Positions 18,712-29,534 of a stretch of DNA of 64,000 bases are shown here, one piece after another (positions within the stretch are counted from its first letter, which is position 1; the number at the start of each line of letters is the position of its first letter). The notes below the pieces were generated by a model. It ran no database searches, was not told where the DNA came from, and saw only the letters and a list, made by a program, of their open reading frames with translations. The DNA is from Xanthomonas phaseoli pv. phaseoli (GTDB taxonomy: Bacteria; Pseudomonadota; Gammaproteobacteria; Xanthomonadales; Xanthomonadaceae), in assembly GCA_022749655.1 (NCBI GenBank), contig CP094243.1, positions 3,906,001 to 3,970,000 on the forward strand, read 5' to 3'. A program made the translations under genes and the position numbers.

Positions 18712-20516
18712 CTACTTATCCATCTGCAGGACAGCCAGGAAGGCCTCCTGCGGAATCTCCACGCGGCCGACCTGCTTCATGCGTTTCTTGCCTTCTTTCT
18801 GCTTCTCCAGCAGCTTTTTCTTGCGCGAAACGTCGCCACCATAGCACTTGGCCAGCACGTTCTTGCGCATTGCCTTGACCGTGGAGCGCGAGATGATCTG
18901 CGAGCCGATCGCGGCCTGAATCGCCACGTCGAACATCTGCCGCGGAATCAGATCCTTCATCTTTTCGCACAGCTCGCGGCCGCGACGATCGGCGTGGCTG
19001 CGGTGCACGATCAACGACAACGCATCGACCTTGTCGCCGTTGATCAGCACGTCCACGCGCACGAACGGGCCGGCATCGAACCGCACGAAGTGGTAATCCA
19101 GCGAGGCATAGCCACGGCTGACCGACTTGAGCTTGTCGAAGAAGTCCAGCACCACCTCGGCCATCGGCAGCTCGTAGCTGATCTGCACCTGGCTGCCCAG
19201 GTAATTGATGCCGATCTGCGTGCCGCGCTTTTCTTCGCACAGCTTGATGATGTTGCCGATGTACTCCTCGGGCGTGAGGACATTGGCGCGAATGATGGGC
19301 TCGCGGATTTCCTGCACCAGGTTCAACTGCGGCAACTTGGCCGGGTTGTCCATGTTGACGACCGTGCCATCGGTCTTGAGCACTTCATACACCACGGTGG
19401 GGGCGGTGCTGATCAGGTCCAGGTTGTATTCGCGCTCCAGGCGCTCCTGCACGATTTCCATGTGCAGCATGCCCAAAAAGCCGCAGCGGAAACCAAAGCC
19501 CATCGCTTCGGAACTTTCCGGCTCGAAGCGCAGCGCGGCATCGTTCAGGCGCAGCTTGTCGAGCGCTTCGCGCAGGTCCGGGTAATCCTCTGCATCGACC
19601 GGGAACAGGCCGGCGAACACGCGCGGCTGCATTTCCTGGAAGCCGGGCAAGGCATGCGGGGCGGGATCGCCGGCCAGGGTCAGGGTGTCGCCGACCGGGG
19701 CGCCATGCACGTCCTTGATGGACGCGTTGATCCAGCCCACTTCGCCGGCGCCGAGTGCAGGCAGTTCCTTGCGCTTGGGGGTGAACACGCCGACCTTGTC
19801 CACCAGATGGGTGCGCCCGGTGGACATCACCAGGATCTTGCTCCCTGGCTTGATCTCGCCCTGCATCACGCGCACCAGCGACACCACGCCCAGATAGTTG
19901 TCGAACCAGGAATCGATGATCAGCGCCTGCAGCTTGTCGGTATCGCGCGGCTTCGGCGGCGGAATGCGATGCACGATCGCCTCCAGCACCAGATCGATGT
20001 TCAGGCCGGTCTTGGCGCTCACCGCCACCGCGTCTTCGGCATCGATGCCGATCACCGCTTCGATTTCGGCCTTGGCGCGGTCGACATCGGCAGTGGGCAG
20101 GTCGATCTTGTTGAGCACCGGCACCACTTCCAGGCCCTGCTCCACTGCCGTGTAGCAGTTGGCCACCGACTGCGCTTCCACGCCCTGCGCGGCATCCACC
20201 ACCAGCAGCGCACCTTCGCAGGCAGCCAGCGAGCGGCTGACTTCGTAGGAGAAGTCGACGTGCCCGGGGTGTCGATGAAATTCAGGTGGTAGGTCTGCCC
20301 GTCCTTGGCCGTGTACGGCAGGGACACCGACTGCGCCTTGATGGTGATGCCGCGTTCGCGCTCGATCGGATTGGAGTCAAGCACCTGGGCTTCCATCTCG
20401 CGCGCCTGCAGGCCGCCGCACAGCTGGATGATGCGGTCGGCCAGGGTGGATTTGCCGTGGTCGACGTGGGCAATGATGGAGAAATTGCGGATGTTCCGCA
20501 TTGAATCAGAGGACAT
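18712..20516 (-). CDS. lepA: Elongation factor 4 (LepA), one frameshift
   Basis: This is a ribosome-associated GTPase of about 601 residues that back-translocates stalled ribosomes. G1 AHVDHGKST, the effector-region [11 protein letters not shown]3 DTPG and G4 NKID are visible. The elongation-factor domains and the LepA-specific C-terminus ([20 protein letters not shown], then [20 protein letters not shown]) follow. One base is missing near 20262, just after FIDTPG. The restored sequence would read [19 protein letters not shown]. Everything else is conserved. The start is taken at 20516 ([13 protein letters not shown]); the internal ATG five codons later is an alternative. Confidence 0.92.
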
Positions 20517-20587
20517 TGAGGTGGGCGCCGGCGCAGCCGTCGTCAGGGTAACGCAGCATTATCGCACGCTCGGCCCCCTTGGGGCCG

Positions 20588-20692
20588 GGAATTGGGAATC
20601 GGGAGTGGGGAATCGGAAAAGCCAGGTGAGCTCTCGGCTCGCGGAGACGCTCCTGCCCTTGCCATTCTCGATTCCCGATTCTCCATTCCCGC
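20588..20692. repeat. Inverted GGGAATCGGGAGTGGGGAATC-type repeat pair
   Basis: The left arm (about 20588-20616) reads GGAATTGGGAATCGGGAGTG with a GGGAATC extension. The right arm (about 20661-20692) is its approximate complement (CATTCTCGATTCCCGATTCT then CCATTCCCG). It fills the gap between lepA and mucD and could form a hairpin after the mucD stop. It is the third member of the family in this window. Confidence 0.65.
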
Positions 20693-20694
20693 CC

Positions 20695-22272
20695 TTAGCC
20701 GCCGGCCTTCAAGGCCACGTAGCTGGTCGCCTTGCCGTCGGTCACCAGCAGCATGATCACGTCGCCCTTCTTGTAGCCGGATAGCGCGCGGTTGAGTTCG
20801 GCGACGCTGCCGACCTTGGTACGGCCGACGCGGGCGATGATCAGGCCCGGCGAGAGCGGGGGCTGGGTGCTGCGTGCCGCCGCGCCGGTGACCGCGGCAA
20901 TGCGCACGCCCTCGCCCGCTTCCAGGCCCAGGCGACTGCGCTCGGCGGCGGTGAGATCGGCGACCTGCAGGCCGAGCAATTCCACGCTCGCCGGGGCGCT
21001 GGGCTTGGCCTCATCGGCGGCGGTACGCGGCGCAGCGTTCTCGCCGCCGTCCTGCAGTGGAGCCAGCGTGACCGTCACCTTGCGCGGCTTACCGTCGCGC
21101 AAGACATCCAGGGTCACCTTGGTGCCGGGCGCCATCAGCCCGATCATGGGCGGCAGATCGCTGGCGACATCGATCGGCTTGCCGTTGACCGCGCGGATCA
21201 CGTCGCCCACTTCGACACCGGCCTTGGCTGCCGGGCTGCCGGCCGGAATATCGTTGACCAGGGCACCACGGCTATCCGGCAAGCCCAGGCCTTGCGCCTT
21301 GAGCGAGTCGATCGGACCGACCTGCACGCCCAGCATGCCGCGACTTACGTGGCCGGTGGCCTTGATCTGCTCTGCCGCGCTGAAGGCCAGGTCGATCGGG
21401 ATCGCGAAACTGATGCCCATGTAGCCGCCGGACGCGGAGAAGATCTGCGAATTGATACCGACCACCTCGCCACGCGTATTGAGCAGCGGGCCGCCGGAGT
21501 TGCCCTGGTTGATCGCCACGTCGGTCTGGATGAAGGGCACGTAGCGCTGGTCGGCGTACGGATTGCTGCGGCCGGTGGCACTGACAATGCCGGCGGTGAC
21601 CGAGTGGTCCAGGCCGAACGGCGAGCCGATCGCCACCACCCACTGCCCCGGCTTGAGCGTGTTGGAATCGCCCAGGCGCACGGTCGGCAGGCCCTTGGCC
21701 TCGATCTTCAGCAGCGCCACGTCATATTGCTCGTCGCTCCCCACCACCTTGGCCTTGAACTCGCGGCGGTCGGTGAGCTTGACGGTCACTTCGCTGGCGC
21801 CATCGACCACGTGGTGGTTGGTCAGGACGTAGCCGTCGGCCGAAATGATGAAGCCCGAGCCCATCGACTTGCCGGCGATGCCGCCGTCGTCATCGCCGCC
21901 GCCAGGCCCCTGCCGCGGCCCGCCCGGCATCTGGAAATCCGGTCCGAAGAAGCGGCGGAAGAATTCCGGCATCTGATCGTCGTCGGGCATCGCACCGCCG
22001 CCACGGCCACCCGGGCCGCTGCGCTGCTGACGCGCCATGGCATCCTTGCGGGTGATGGTGGTTTCGATATTGACCACGCCCGGGCCGACCTGCTCGACCA
22101 GATTGGTGAAGTCCGGCAGCCCCGCCACCAGCTGCGGCGCCGGCGTGGCACTGCGGTTGGCGGCGATCGGGGCGAGATCCTTGGCAGCGGGTGCGGGCTG
22201 CTGCGCGCAGGCGGCCAGCGGCAGGGTCATGGCGATCAGGCCGAACATCTGGGTGCGGATGCGATGGTTCAT
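20695..22272 (-). CDS. mucD: Periplasmic serine protease MucD/DegP
   Basis: This is a 525-residue HtrA-family protease and chaperone of the cell-envelope stress response. The N-terminus is a signal sequence ending in a lipobox-like LAACAQQ, so it may be a lipoprotein. The catalytic triad is visible: histidine in TNHHVVDGA, aspartate in EQYDVALLKI and serine in QGNSGGPLLN. Two PDZ domains follow (near residues 305-400 and 430-520). A glycine- and proline-rich linker lies between the signal and the protease domain. It is downstream of rpoE and rseA, the known arrangement in Xanthomonas, and is probably controlled by sigma-E. The gene is intact. Confidence 0.93.
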   Translation of the reverse strand: MNHRIRTQMFGLIAMTLPLAACAQQPAPAAKDLAPIAANRSATPAPQLVAGLPDFTNLVEQVGPGVVNIETTITRKDAMARQQRSGPGGRGGGAMPDDDQMPEFFRRFFGPDFQMPGGPRQGPGGGDDDGGIAGKSMGSGFIISADGYVLTNHHVVDGASEVTVKLTDRREFKAKVVGSDEQYDVALLKIEAKGLPTVRLGDSNTLKPGQWVVAIGSPFGLDHSVTAGIVSATGRSNPYADQRYVPFIQTDVAINQGNSGGPLLNTRGEVVGINSQIFSASGGYMGISFAIPIDLAFSAAEQIKATGHVSRGMLGVQVGPIDSLKAQGLGLPDSRGALVNDIPAGSPAAKAGVEVGDVIRAVNGKPIDVASDLPPMIGLMAPGTKVTLDVLRDGKPRKVTVTLAPLQDGGENAAPRTAADEAKPSAPASVELLGLQVADLTAAERSRLGLEAGEGVRIAAVTGAAARSTQPPLSPGLIIARVGRTKVGSVAELNRALSGYKKGDVIMLLVTDGKATSYVALKAGG

Positions 22273-22381
22273 CAGGTTGCCTCCGATGGCAGGGCGACAG
22301 GGGCCAGAACCCGCGTGGCGACACGGGCCCGGCACGATAACGGAAGGGAGATTGCCGAACGGGTGAAGGCCGGCGACAGGG

Positions 22382-23275
22382 TCAGTCCTGCGGGGCCTGC
22401 GCCGGTGCCGGCCGGTTTGACGCCGGACTGGTCACTGCCTGCGGCGCGGGCTCGAACGGATAGAACGCCGTGCCGGGTCGGCTCTGGCGGAAACTGGCAT
22501 TGAGCGAGCTTTCGCCAGCCCCGGACAAGGCCGCGCGCGGCCACGGACGTGCCTGCAGCGTGGTATCCGGATGCGTGAACGGGTTGGACGGCGTCGCCGC
22601 AACCGCAGATACGGCCCCCGTGGATGCCGGTGCTGCCGCAGCGACCATGCGGGTCGGCGCCTGTTGCTGACGCGCGGCGGCGTTGCGTGCGACTTGCTGA
22701 TTGCGGGTTGCCGCGCCGCGGCGAGTAGAGGCCAGCGCAGCGGCAGGCACGGCAGCAGCAAGCGCGGCCACCTGATCCGGCGTCCCCGGCGCCGGTGCGG
22801 CCGGCGCCTTGGGTGCCACAGGCACCTGCGGGGTCTGCGAGGCAGGCGGAAGCTGCGCAGTGGTGGCATAGACGGGGGTCTGAGCAGCGGGCTGGGCAGT
22901 GTCGGGCAGGCGCTCGCGTGCCAGGAACAAGGCAACCGCCGCGACCGAGGCGGCAATCGCTGCGCCGCCGCCCCAGCGCCAACGAGCGCCCGGGCGGGCC
23001 GCAGGCTGGGCTTGCGGTGCCGGCTCGGCGGCAATCGCACTGCGCACACGCGCCGCGAAATCCAGCGGAGCGGGCGCACTGGCCGCACCGCGCAGCACAT
23101 CGCCGCACAACTGCCAGCGCTCGTGGCAGCCGGCCAATTCTTCGTCGTGGGCCAGACGGCGCAACAGGAAGCGCGACTCGTCGGCACTCAACTCGCCGTC
23201 GACCAGCGCGGACAGCTGCTGGCGATAGTGAAGTTCGAACTTGTCGGTAGTGGACATGGCAGGGTTCTGGTTCAT
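22382..23275 (-). CDS. rseA: Anti-sigma-E factor RseA-like
   Basis: This is a 297-residue inner-membrane regulator that holds RpoE inactive until stress proteolysis. The cytoplasmic N-terminal domain (HYRQQLSALVDGELSADESR, then RLAHDEELAGCHERWQLCGD) matches the sigma-binding domain of RseA. A single membrane segment follows near residues 104-120 (GGGAAIAASVAAVALFLA). The periplasmic part is long and rich in alanine, proline and glutamine, without a recognised domain. The start overlaps the rpoE stop by four bases (ATGA). The gene is intact; the low-complexity tail is typical of the Xanthomonas protein. Confidence 0.88.
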   Translation of the reverse strand: MNQNPAMSTTDKFELHYRQQLSALVDGELSADESRFLLRRLAHDEELAGCHERWQLCGDVLRGAASAPAPLDFAARVRSAIAAEPAPQAQPAARPGARWRWGGGAAIAASVAAVALFLARERLPDTAQPAAQTPVYATTAQLPPASQTPQVPVAPKAPAAPAPGTPDQVAALAAAVPAAALASTRRGAATRNQQVARNAAARQQQAPTRMVAAAAPASTGAVSAVAATPSNPFTHPDTTLQARPWPRAALSGAGESSLNASFRQSRPGTAFYPFEPAPQAVTSPASNRPAPAQAPQD

Positions 23276-23892
23276 ACGCGGTGTCGCTCACGGGTAGCGC
23301 TTTCGGTCTCCAGCAGAGGCCGCAGCTCGATGTCGATGGCCTCGCGCGCCCGGAAGATGCGCGAGCGCACCGTTCCGATCGGGCAATCCATCTTTTGCGC
23401 GATTTCGTCGTAGCTCAGGCCCTCCACCTCGCGCAGGGTGATGGCCAACCGAAGTTCTTCCGGTAGCGCTTGGACCGCGCGCATCACCGTTTGTTCCAGC
23501 TCCTGTCGCATCAATTCACGCTCCGGGGTATCAGTGTCGCGCAACCGGGTCGCTCCATCGAATTGTTCGGCATCGCTGATCTCGATGTCGTCGGTGGGCG
23601 GGCGGCGGTTGTGCGCAACCAGATGGTTCTTGGCAGTGTTGACGGCAATGCGGTGCAGCCAGGTATAGAACTGGGCGTCGCCACGAAAACTGTTGATGGC
23701 GCGATACGCGCGCACAAACGTGTCCTGGGCAACGTCCTGGCATTCGCTCCAGTCGGCGATGTAGCGCCCGATCAACGCAACGATCCGATGCTGGTATTTA
23801 CGCACCAGTACATCGAACGCCGCACCTTCGCCGCGCTGCACACGCCGGACCAGTTCCAGGTCCAGCTCCTGAGGTGTATCGACTTCGGCCAT
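23272..23892 (-). CDS. rpoE: RNA polymerase sigma factor RpoE (sigma-E, ECF)
   Basis: This is a 206-residue extracytoplasmic-function sigma factor. Region 2 (VLVRKYQHRIVALIGRYI, then DVAQDTFVRAYRAINSFRGD and FYTWLHRIAVNTAKN) binds the -10 element and core. Region 4 (LREVEGLSYDEIAQKMDCPI then GTVRSRIFRARE) contains the helix-turn-helix for the -35. The chosen ATG at 23892 gives MAEVDTPQELDLELV; the frame is open 31 codons further but without homology. It heads the rpoE-rseA-mucD operon and is expected to regulate its own transcription. The upstream 100 bases contain no obvious alternative gene. Confidence 0.94.
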   Translation of the reverse strand: MAEVDTPQELDLELVRRVQRGEGAAFDVLVRKYQHRIVALIGRYIADWSECQDVAQDTFVRAYRAINSFRGDAQFYTWLHRIAVNTAKNHLVAHNRRPPTDDIEISDAEQFDGATRLRDTDTPERELMRQELEQTVMRAVQALPEELRLAITLREVEGLSYDEIAQKMDCPIGTVRSRIFRAREAIDIELRPLLETESATRERHRV

Positions 23893-24128
23893 GTCGGGCC
23901 GCACTCCTGTCAGCCCACCGAAGTCGGGCAATGAGACCGCCATTGAGAAGAAAAGTTCATACCGATCCGTACGACCGTCACGCATCAGGGTAGCAGCAGC
24001 GATGCACCGCTGGCGACGCCACGCGCAACGCGCAGATCTCCCCTGTCGACAGGTATGGGTATTTGACGTGAAGGAAACAACCTCTGGATGATAACGACCT
24101 TTCCTTCTATTGCCGGATGGCCAGACGC

Positions 24129-26209
24129 ATGCTTCCAGGTTTCGACGGGCTCCGATTCAGCCATTGGCAGGCCGATTTGCGCGAGGACGGCGTGGTGGTG
24201 CTCAGCCTCGATCGGCAGGGCGCACCGGTCAATGCATTTTCGCAGGAGGTGCTGCTGGAGCTGGGCGCCGTGGTCGAGCGGCTGGCACTGGATCCGCCAA
24301 AGGGCGTGGTGCTGCGCTCCGGCAAGCCCAACGGCTTCATCGCCGGCGCCGATCTGAAGGAATTCCAGGAATTCGATCGCAAGGGCACGGTCAACGATGC
24401 GATCCATCGCGGGCAGCAGGTCTTCCAGAAGCTGGCCGAGCTGCCCTGCCCCACCGTCGCGGCGATTCATGGCTTCTGCATGGGCGGTGGCACCGAAATC
24501 GCGTTGGCGTGCCGCTACCGCGTGGCGTCCGATGACGGCAGCACCCGCATCGGGCTGCCGGAAACCAAGCTCGGCATCTTCCCCGGCTGGGGCGGCAGCG
24601 CCCGCTTGCCGCGCCTGATCGGTGCACCGGCGGCGATGGACCTGATGCTCACCGGCCGCACGGTGTCGGCCAAGGCGGCGCGTGCGATGGGCCTGGTCGA
24701 CAAGGTCGCCGCGCCTGCCGTGCTGGTGGATGTGGCAGCCAGCCTGGCGCTCGCCGGCACCACGCGTGCGTTCAAGCAGCGGGCCACTGCATGGGCGACC
24801 AATACCCTGCTGGCACGCAAGATCCTGGCGCCGCAGATGCGCAAGCAGGTGGCGCGCAAGGCGCGCAAGGAGCATTACCCGGCGCCCTACGCCTTGATCA
24901 ACGTCTGGGAGCGGGCGGGCGGTAGCGGCATCCAGGCGCGTCTGGCGGCCGAGCGCAAGGCGGTGGTCAAACTTGCCAGCACGCCGACCGCACGCAACCT
25001 GATCCGGATTTTCTTCCTGACCGAGCGCCTGAAAGCGCTGGGCGGCAAGGACGCAGCCGGCGTGGCAGCAGCCCCGATTCGCCACGTGCATGTGATCGGC
25101 GCCGGCGTCATGGGCGGCGATATTGCGGCCTGGGCGGCGTACAAGGGCTTCGAGGTCACGTTGCAGGACCGCGAACAACGTTTTATCGATACGGCGCTGA
25201 CGCGCGGCGGCGAGCTGTTCGCCAAGCGCGTCAAGGACGACGCCAAGCGGCCGGCAGTGGCGGCGCGTCTGCGCGGCGACCTGGCTGGCGCGGGCGTGAC
25301 CCAGGCCGATCTGGTGATCGAGGCGATCATCGAAAACCCGCAGGCAAAGCGCGACCTGTATCAATCGATCGAGCCGCAACTCAGCCGGATGCATTGCTGA
25401 CGACCAATACCTCGTCGATTCCGCTGACCGAATTGCGTGGCCATATCCAGCGCCCGGCGCAATTTGCCGGCCTGCACTACTTCAACCCGGTGGCGATGAT
25501 GCCGCTGGTGGAAATCGTGCAGCACGACGGCCTGGATCCGGCCAACGTCGCGCGCCTGGCGGCGTTCTGCAAGGCCTTGGACAAGTTCCCGGTGCCGGTG
25601 GCCGGCACGCCGGGGTTCCTGGTCAACCGGGTGCTATTCCCCTACCTGCTCGAGGCGGCCACCGCGTATGCCGAAGGCATTCCCGGCCCGGTACTGGACA
25701 AGGCCGCGGTGAAGTTCGGCATGCCGATGGGGCCGATCGAATTGATCGACACCGTGGGCCTGGATGTGGCGGCCGGTGTAGGGGCGGAGCTGGCACCATT
25801 TCTGCGTTTGCCCATCCCGGCGGCACTGGCGACCGTGGAAGCCGGCAAGCGCGGCAAGAAGGACGGCCAGGGCCTGTACAAGTGGGAGAACGGACGCGCC
25901 GTCAAACCCGAGGTTGCCAGCGGTTACACCGCGCCGGCGGATCTGGAAGATCGCCTGATCCTGCCGCTGCTCAACGAAGCGGTGGCATGCCTGCACGACG
26001 GCGTGGTGGCAGACGCTGACCTGCTGGACGCCGGGGTCATCTTCGGCACAGGGTTTGCGCCTTTCCGCGGCGGCCCGATCCAGTACATCCGCAGCGTTGG
26101 CGCAGACGCGCTGCTGGAGCGCCTGCAGGCGCTGCAGGCACGCTACGGCGAACGCTTCGCGCCGCGCCCGGGTTGGGATTCGCCGTTGTTGCGGGAAGCG
26201 GCAGTGTAA
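24129..26209 (+). CDS. Multifunctional fatty-acid oxidation protein (FadB/FadJ type), one frameshift
   Basis: This is a bifunctional enoyl-CoA hydratase and 3-hydroxyacyl-CoA dehydrogenase, about 693 residues when restored. The N-terminal crotonase domain has the oxyanion and active-site regions NGFIAGADLKEF and IHGFCMGGGTEIAL, with catalytic glutamates in GLPETKLGIFPGWGG. The NAD-binding fold VHVIGAGVMGGDIAAW follows near residue 322. The dehydrogenase C-terminal domain contains GLHYFNPVAMMPLVEI and GFLVNRVLFPYL. A base is missing in the CC at 25385-25386, where the expected residues are QLSPDALLTTNTSS. An ATG at 24117 is an alternative start. The gene converges on the TonB receptor with a shared terminator. 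Confidence 0.88.
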
Positions 26210-26311
26210 GCCGCACACGCTCATCTTCGGCCTCAAGCAGGCACGGATCGCAACGGCAAACGATGCGTACAAGGATGCATCGTTGCGCGGTCGCTGCGCT
26301 TGGCTCAGGGT

Positions 26312-26348
26312 AAAAAGAACGGCGAGCCGAAGCCCGCCGTTCGTTTTT
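26312..26348. terminator. Bidirectional rho-independent terminator
   Basis: The stem GAACGGCG (26317-26324) pairs with CGCCGTTC (26335-26342) around a ten-base loop. An A-run precedes it and a T-run follows, so it can end transcription from either side. It lies between the convergent fatty-acid oxidation gene and TonB receptor gene. Confidence 0.85.
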
Positions 26349-26366
26349 CCCTCCCTGCAATGCGAC

Positions 26367-29221
26367 TCAGAAACGCAGACCCACACTGGTGAAGAAATAG
26401 CGTCCAGCCTGGTCGTAACCACCCAACGAGTTGGCATTGAAGGTCAAGCTGCCGCCCACCAGCGGCGGCTCCTTGTCGGCGATATTGTTGATACCCAGGG
26501 TCCATGTGACGTAATCGCCCAGCTGCATCGACCCGGAGAGATCGAAGTAGTTGTACGCCGACACCTTGTTGTCCTGATTGACCAAGCGCACGTCGGTGGT
26601 ACCGGCGGTGCCATCGGTGTTCCGGTAGTCCAGCTCACCGATGTAACGCCAGCGCAGGCCAACGGTGTAGCGATCGAAGCTGTAGCGCGTGCTCAGCACA
26701 TGCCGCCATTCGGCACTGTTGCATGCCACGTTCACCACGCCAGCGCAGTCGTAGGTCACCTGCTGCACGCCCGGAACCGGCTCGTATTCCTGCTTGATGG
26801 CATAACTGCCCATCATCGAGGCAGTCAGGCGTCCCGGCCCGATGCTCCAGGCATAGGAGGCCGTCAGATCCACGCCCTGGAAGTGCAACGAACCGAAGTT
26901 GTCCTGGGAGTTGAAGATCAGGCCGGAGGTGTCCACATCGCTGCCGCGGAACAGGTCGCCGGTCGTGGCATTGCGGCGGATACGGCTACACAGGTCCGCA
27001 TTACCGGTCACACCGCACGCGGTCAGGATGTTGGAAGAACCAATGGCCCGGATCGCATCGTCAATCTTGATGTCGTAGTAATCCACGCTCAGATCCAGCC
27101 CCTTGACCGGGCTGGCAGCGAATCCGATGGTCCAGGTATTGGCGGTTTCCGGCTGCAGCGCGGTGTTGCCGCCGCCGATCTCGTTGTACTGCCCCGCCGG
27201 ATTGGCCGCCACGCGTCCGTACTGCGCGGCCGTGACGCCGGTGTTGGCGCACTGCGCCTGGGTAAACGTGGGATTGGCACCGGCGCAGGGGTCGCTACCA
27301 CTCCACAACCCGATCGTATTTTCGTTGTAAAGCTCGGTGATGTTCGGCGCACGGATGGCACGATTCCAGCCTGCACGCACATGGTACTTGCCATCCGCGA
27401 AGGTCGCTCCCAGGCCCGCCTTGTACGTACTCACGCCGCCGGAAATGTCGTAGTCCGAATAGCGGTAGCCAAGCTGCATGTCCAGCTGGTCCAGGCTGCC
27501 CGCTTGCGCCAGCAATGGCACCGCGCCTTCCAGGAACAGCTCCTTGACGCTGATATCGCCGGAGACGTTGGAGGTCGGTCCGCCCAGGCCGGTGAAGTTG
27601 CCGGTCTGCATATTGCTGTCGGCAACACGCTTGAAGGTTTCGGTGCGGGTTTCCACGCCACCAACGACGCTGATCGGATGATCGCCAGCCCAAGGCAGGC
27701 TATAGCCGAAATTACCGGTGACGTACGCATTGAATACACGCATCGAGGTTTCGTAGTTGACGATGCCGACGCCTTGCAATGCTTGCGCCTGTTCGGCGGT
27801 GACGCTGTCGTTCCAGACGCTGTACGGCACGCAGCCGTCGAAGGATCCCGGCTGGCAGCCAAGCAATGCATCGCGCACCCGGGTGGTCACGAAGTCGTTG
27901 ATGTTTTCCGACTTGGTGGTACTGCGATTGTAGGTAAACGAGGCGTCGTACGACCAGTTGTCGTTGATATCGCCCTGTGCGCCGGTCGTGATGCTGAAAC
28001 TATTGGTATCCGACTCGGTGATGCGTGGGCCACCCTCGACGTTGCGCTTGGCCACATACATGGTGAACTCGTCGTCGGTAATGCCGACATCGTTGCACAA
28101 GCTGCCGATCACCGAGGTCGCGCAGTTGACGTTGAGGTCGGTGAAGAATGCACCGGAGGGCGCGATCTGGGTCGAACTCTTGCGGTTGACGAACAATGTT
28201 TCGAGGTAGGGCTTGAAGTGTTCGTTGACCTCATACTTGATATTGGTACCGGCGGTGTAACGCGTGTCCGGCCGCTGGTAATAATTCAGCGGTGCAAAGT
28301 TGTAGAGGTTGGGCGAAGCGACCTGCGACCAGGTTCCACTGGCAGAAGGCTGCACGTAGAACGCGCCGGCCGATGGCGCTACCACACATAGAAATTTGCA
28401 GGATCAGCCGTTGCGGAGCCGCCGCAGGCAGTGCCGCGATTGCTCAATGCACATGCGGAGTAGTCGCGCTGCCCTTGCAGCAAGGGATCGTTCTCGCGCC
28501 AGGTGGCCCAGGCGGTTGCATGACCGGATTCGCCGAAGCTGCCACCGATCGCGAGGTCGACGTTGCGGGAGATGCCGTCCAAGCCGGAATTACCGGTGGG
28601 ATAATCGTAGCCGGCCTCGTCCATCAGCCCACGCATCAACTTGTTGCTGTTGTCGTGCTGATAGCCGTTGTAGCCCATATCCACGCTCACACCTTCAAAT
28701 TCGTCATCCAGCACGAAATTGACCACGCCGGCAACCGCGTCGGAGCCGTACACCGCAGAGGCGCCGCCGGTCAGGATGTCCACCCGGCGCACCAACGCTG
28801 CAGGAATGATGCTGATATCCGGACTTTCACCGATTCCCTTGGGAATGCGTCGGCCGTTGACAAGGGTCAGTGTGCGCTGCGCGCCCAGCCCGCGAAGGTC
28901 GACCGTTGCATAACCCTGGGAACCGTTGTTGGCGAAGTTATCGAACGAGGCAGCAAGTTGTGGGTACTGATTGATCAGATCTTCGACCTTGGTCGAGCCG
29001 GTGTACTGGAATTCTTCCTTGTTGATTTCTGCGACCGGACTGGAAGCAGTCATCGTCTGACTCTTGATGCGCGTGCCGGTGACACTGATAGCGTCCAGGC
29101 TTTTAAGTTCCGGGGCGGGCTGTTCCTGCGCCATCACGGTGCCAGTCAATGCCAGCGCAGCTGCGCCGGCGGTGAGCGACATCTTGATGGCATCGCGCAG
29201 TTTGGTGGTCTTCAATCTCAT
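26367..29221 (-). CDS. TonB-dependent outer-membrane receptor, one frameshift
   Basis: This is an outer-membrane barrel receptor of about 951 residues after repair of one break. A signal peptide (SLTAGAAALALTGTVMAQ) is followed by a plug domain (ISVTGTRI as TonB-box region, then TKVEDLINQYPQL, then LVNGRRIPKG and VDILTGGASAVYGSDAVAG). The large barrel ends with the typical final phenylalanine (FFTSVGLRF). The plug type is that of Oar-like receptors common in xanthomonads. A G is missing at 28382-28383 in the stretch reading FYVWVAPSAGAF. A strong GGAGAG site precedes the ATG at 29221. Its ligand is unknown; the adjacent sulfotransferase and hydroxylase genes suggest a modified peptide or protein partner, which is inference. 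Confidence 0.88.
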
Positions 29222-29534
29222 CTCTCTCTCCGACGATCCGAACGGATAAGCGCAGCACACTGCAATGCATCTGCATTGATGCAGAGGCATCACGGCTGCG
29301 GCGGCGTAGGCAAGGCATCGCGATGCGATGCTCACAGTGGCTAGCGGCAGGCGAAACGGCGCCCGAAAAACGCTGCCGACCCGATGTTAAGACGATGTCG
29401 AAGATAATTAAACCCCGTTCAGCATCGCTCCTGATTGGTGCAAGAAAGCCCCAAAAAGTGCAGCGATCACACAATAAGTGCGTCTAGGATCGCACCTGAT
29501 GGGGTCGCTTGTGACGCGCCTGTTTGTTGAAGCG
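29222..29534 (-). promoter_or_regulatory. Upstream region of the TonB receptor
   Basis: This 313-base gap separates the sulfotransferase stop from the receptor start and holds no reading frame with homology. It contains the receptor's ribosome site directly before the ATG. An AT-rich patch about 180 bases upstream (around 29399-29420, TTTAATTATC on the minus strand) is the best candidate for a promoter, since the surrounding DNA is GC-rich. No operator could be identified. Confidence 0.4.

Noticed and set aside
18712..20516. Programmed frameshift in lepA
   Set aside because: LepA is not known to use recoding, there is no slippery heptamer at the break, and dozens of similar breaks occur in unrelated genes.
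21292..22503. A 403-codon plus-strand frame opposite mucD and rseA
   Set aside because: Both opposite genes are well conserved; the frame has no homology and no good start context.
26055..28391. A long open frame of 778 codons on the plus strand opposite the TonB receptor
   Set aside because: It lies entirely antisense to conserved receptor coding sequence and has no recognised domain; high-GC DNA often leaves such frames open.
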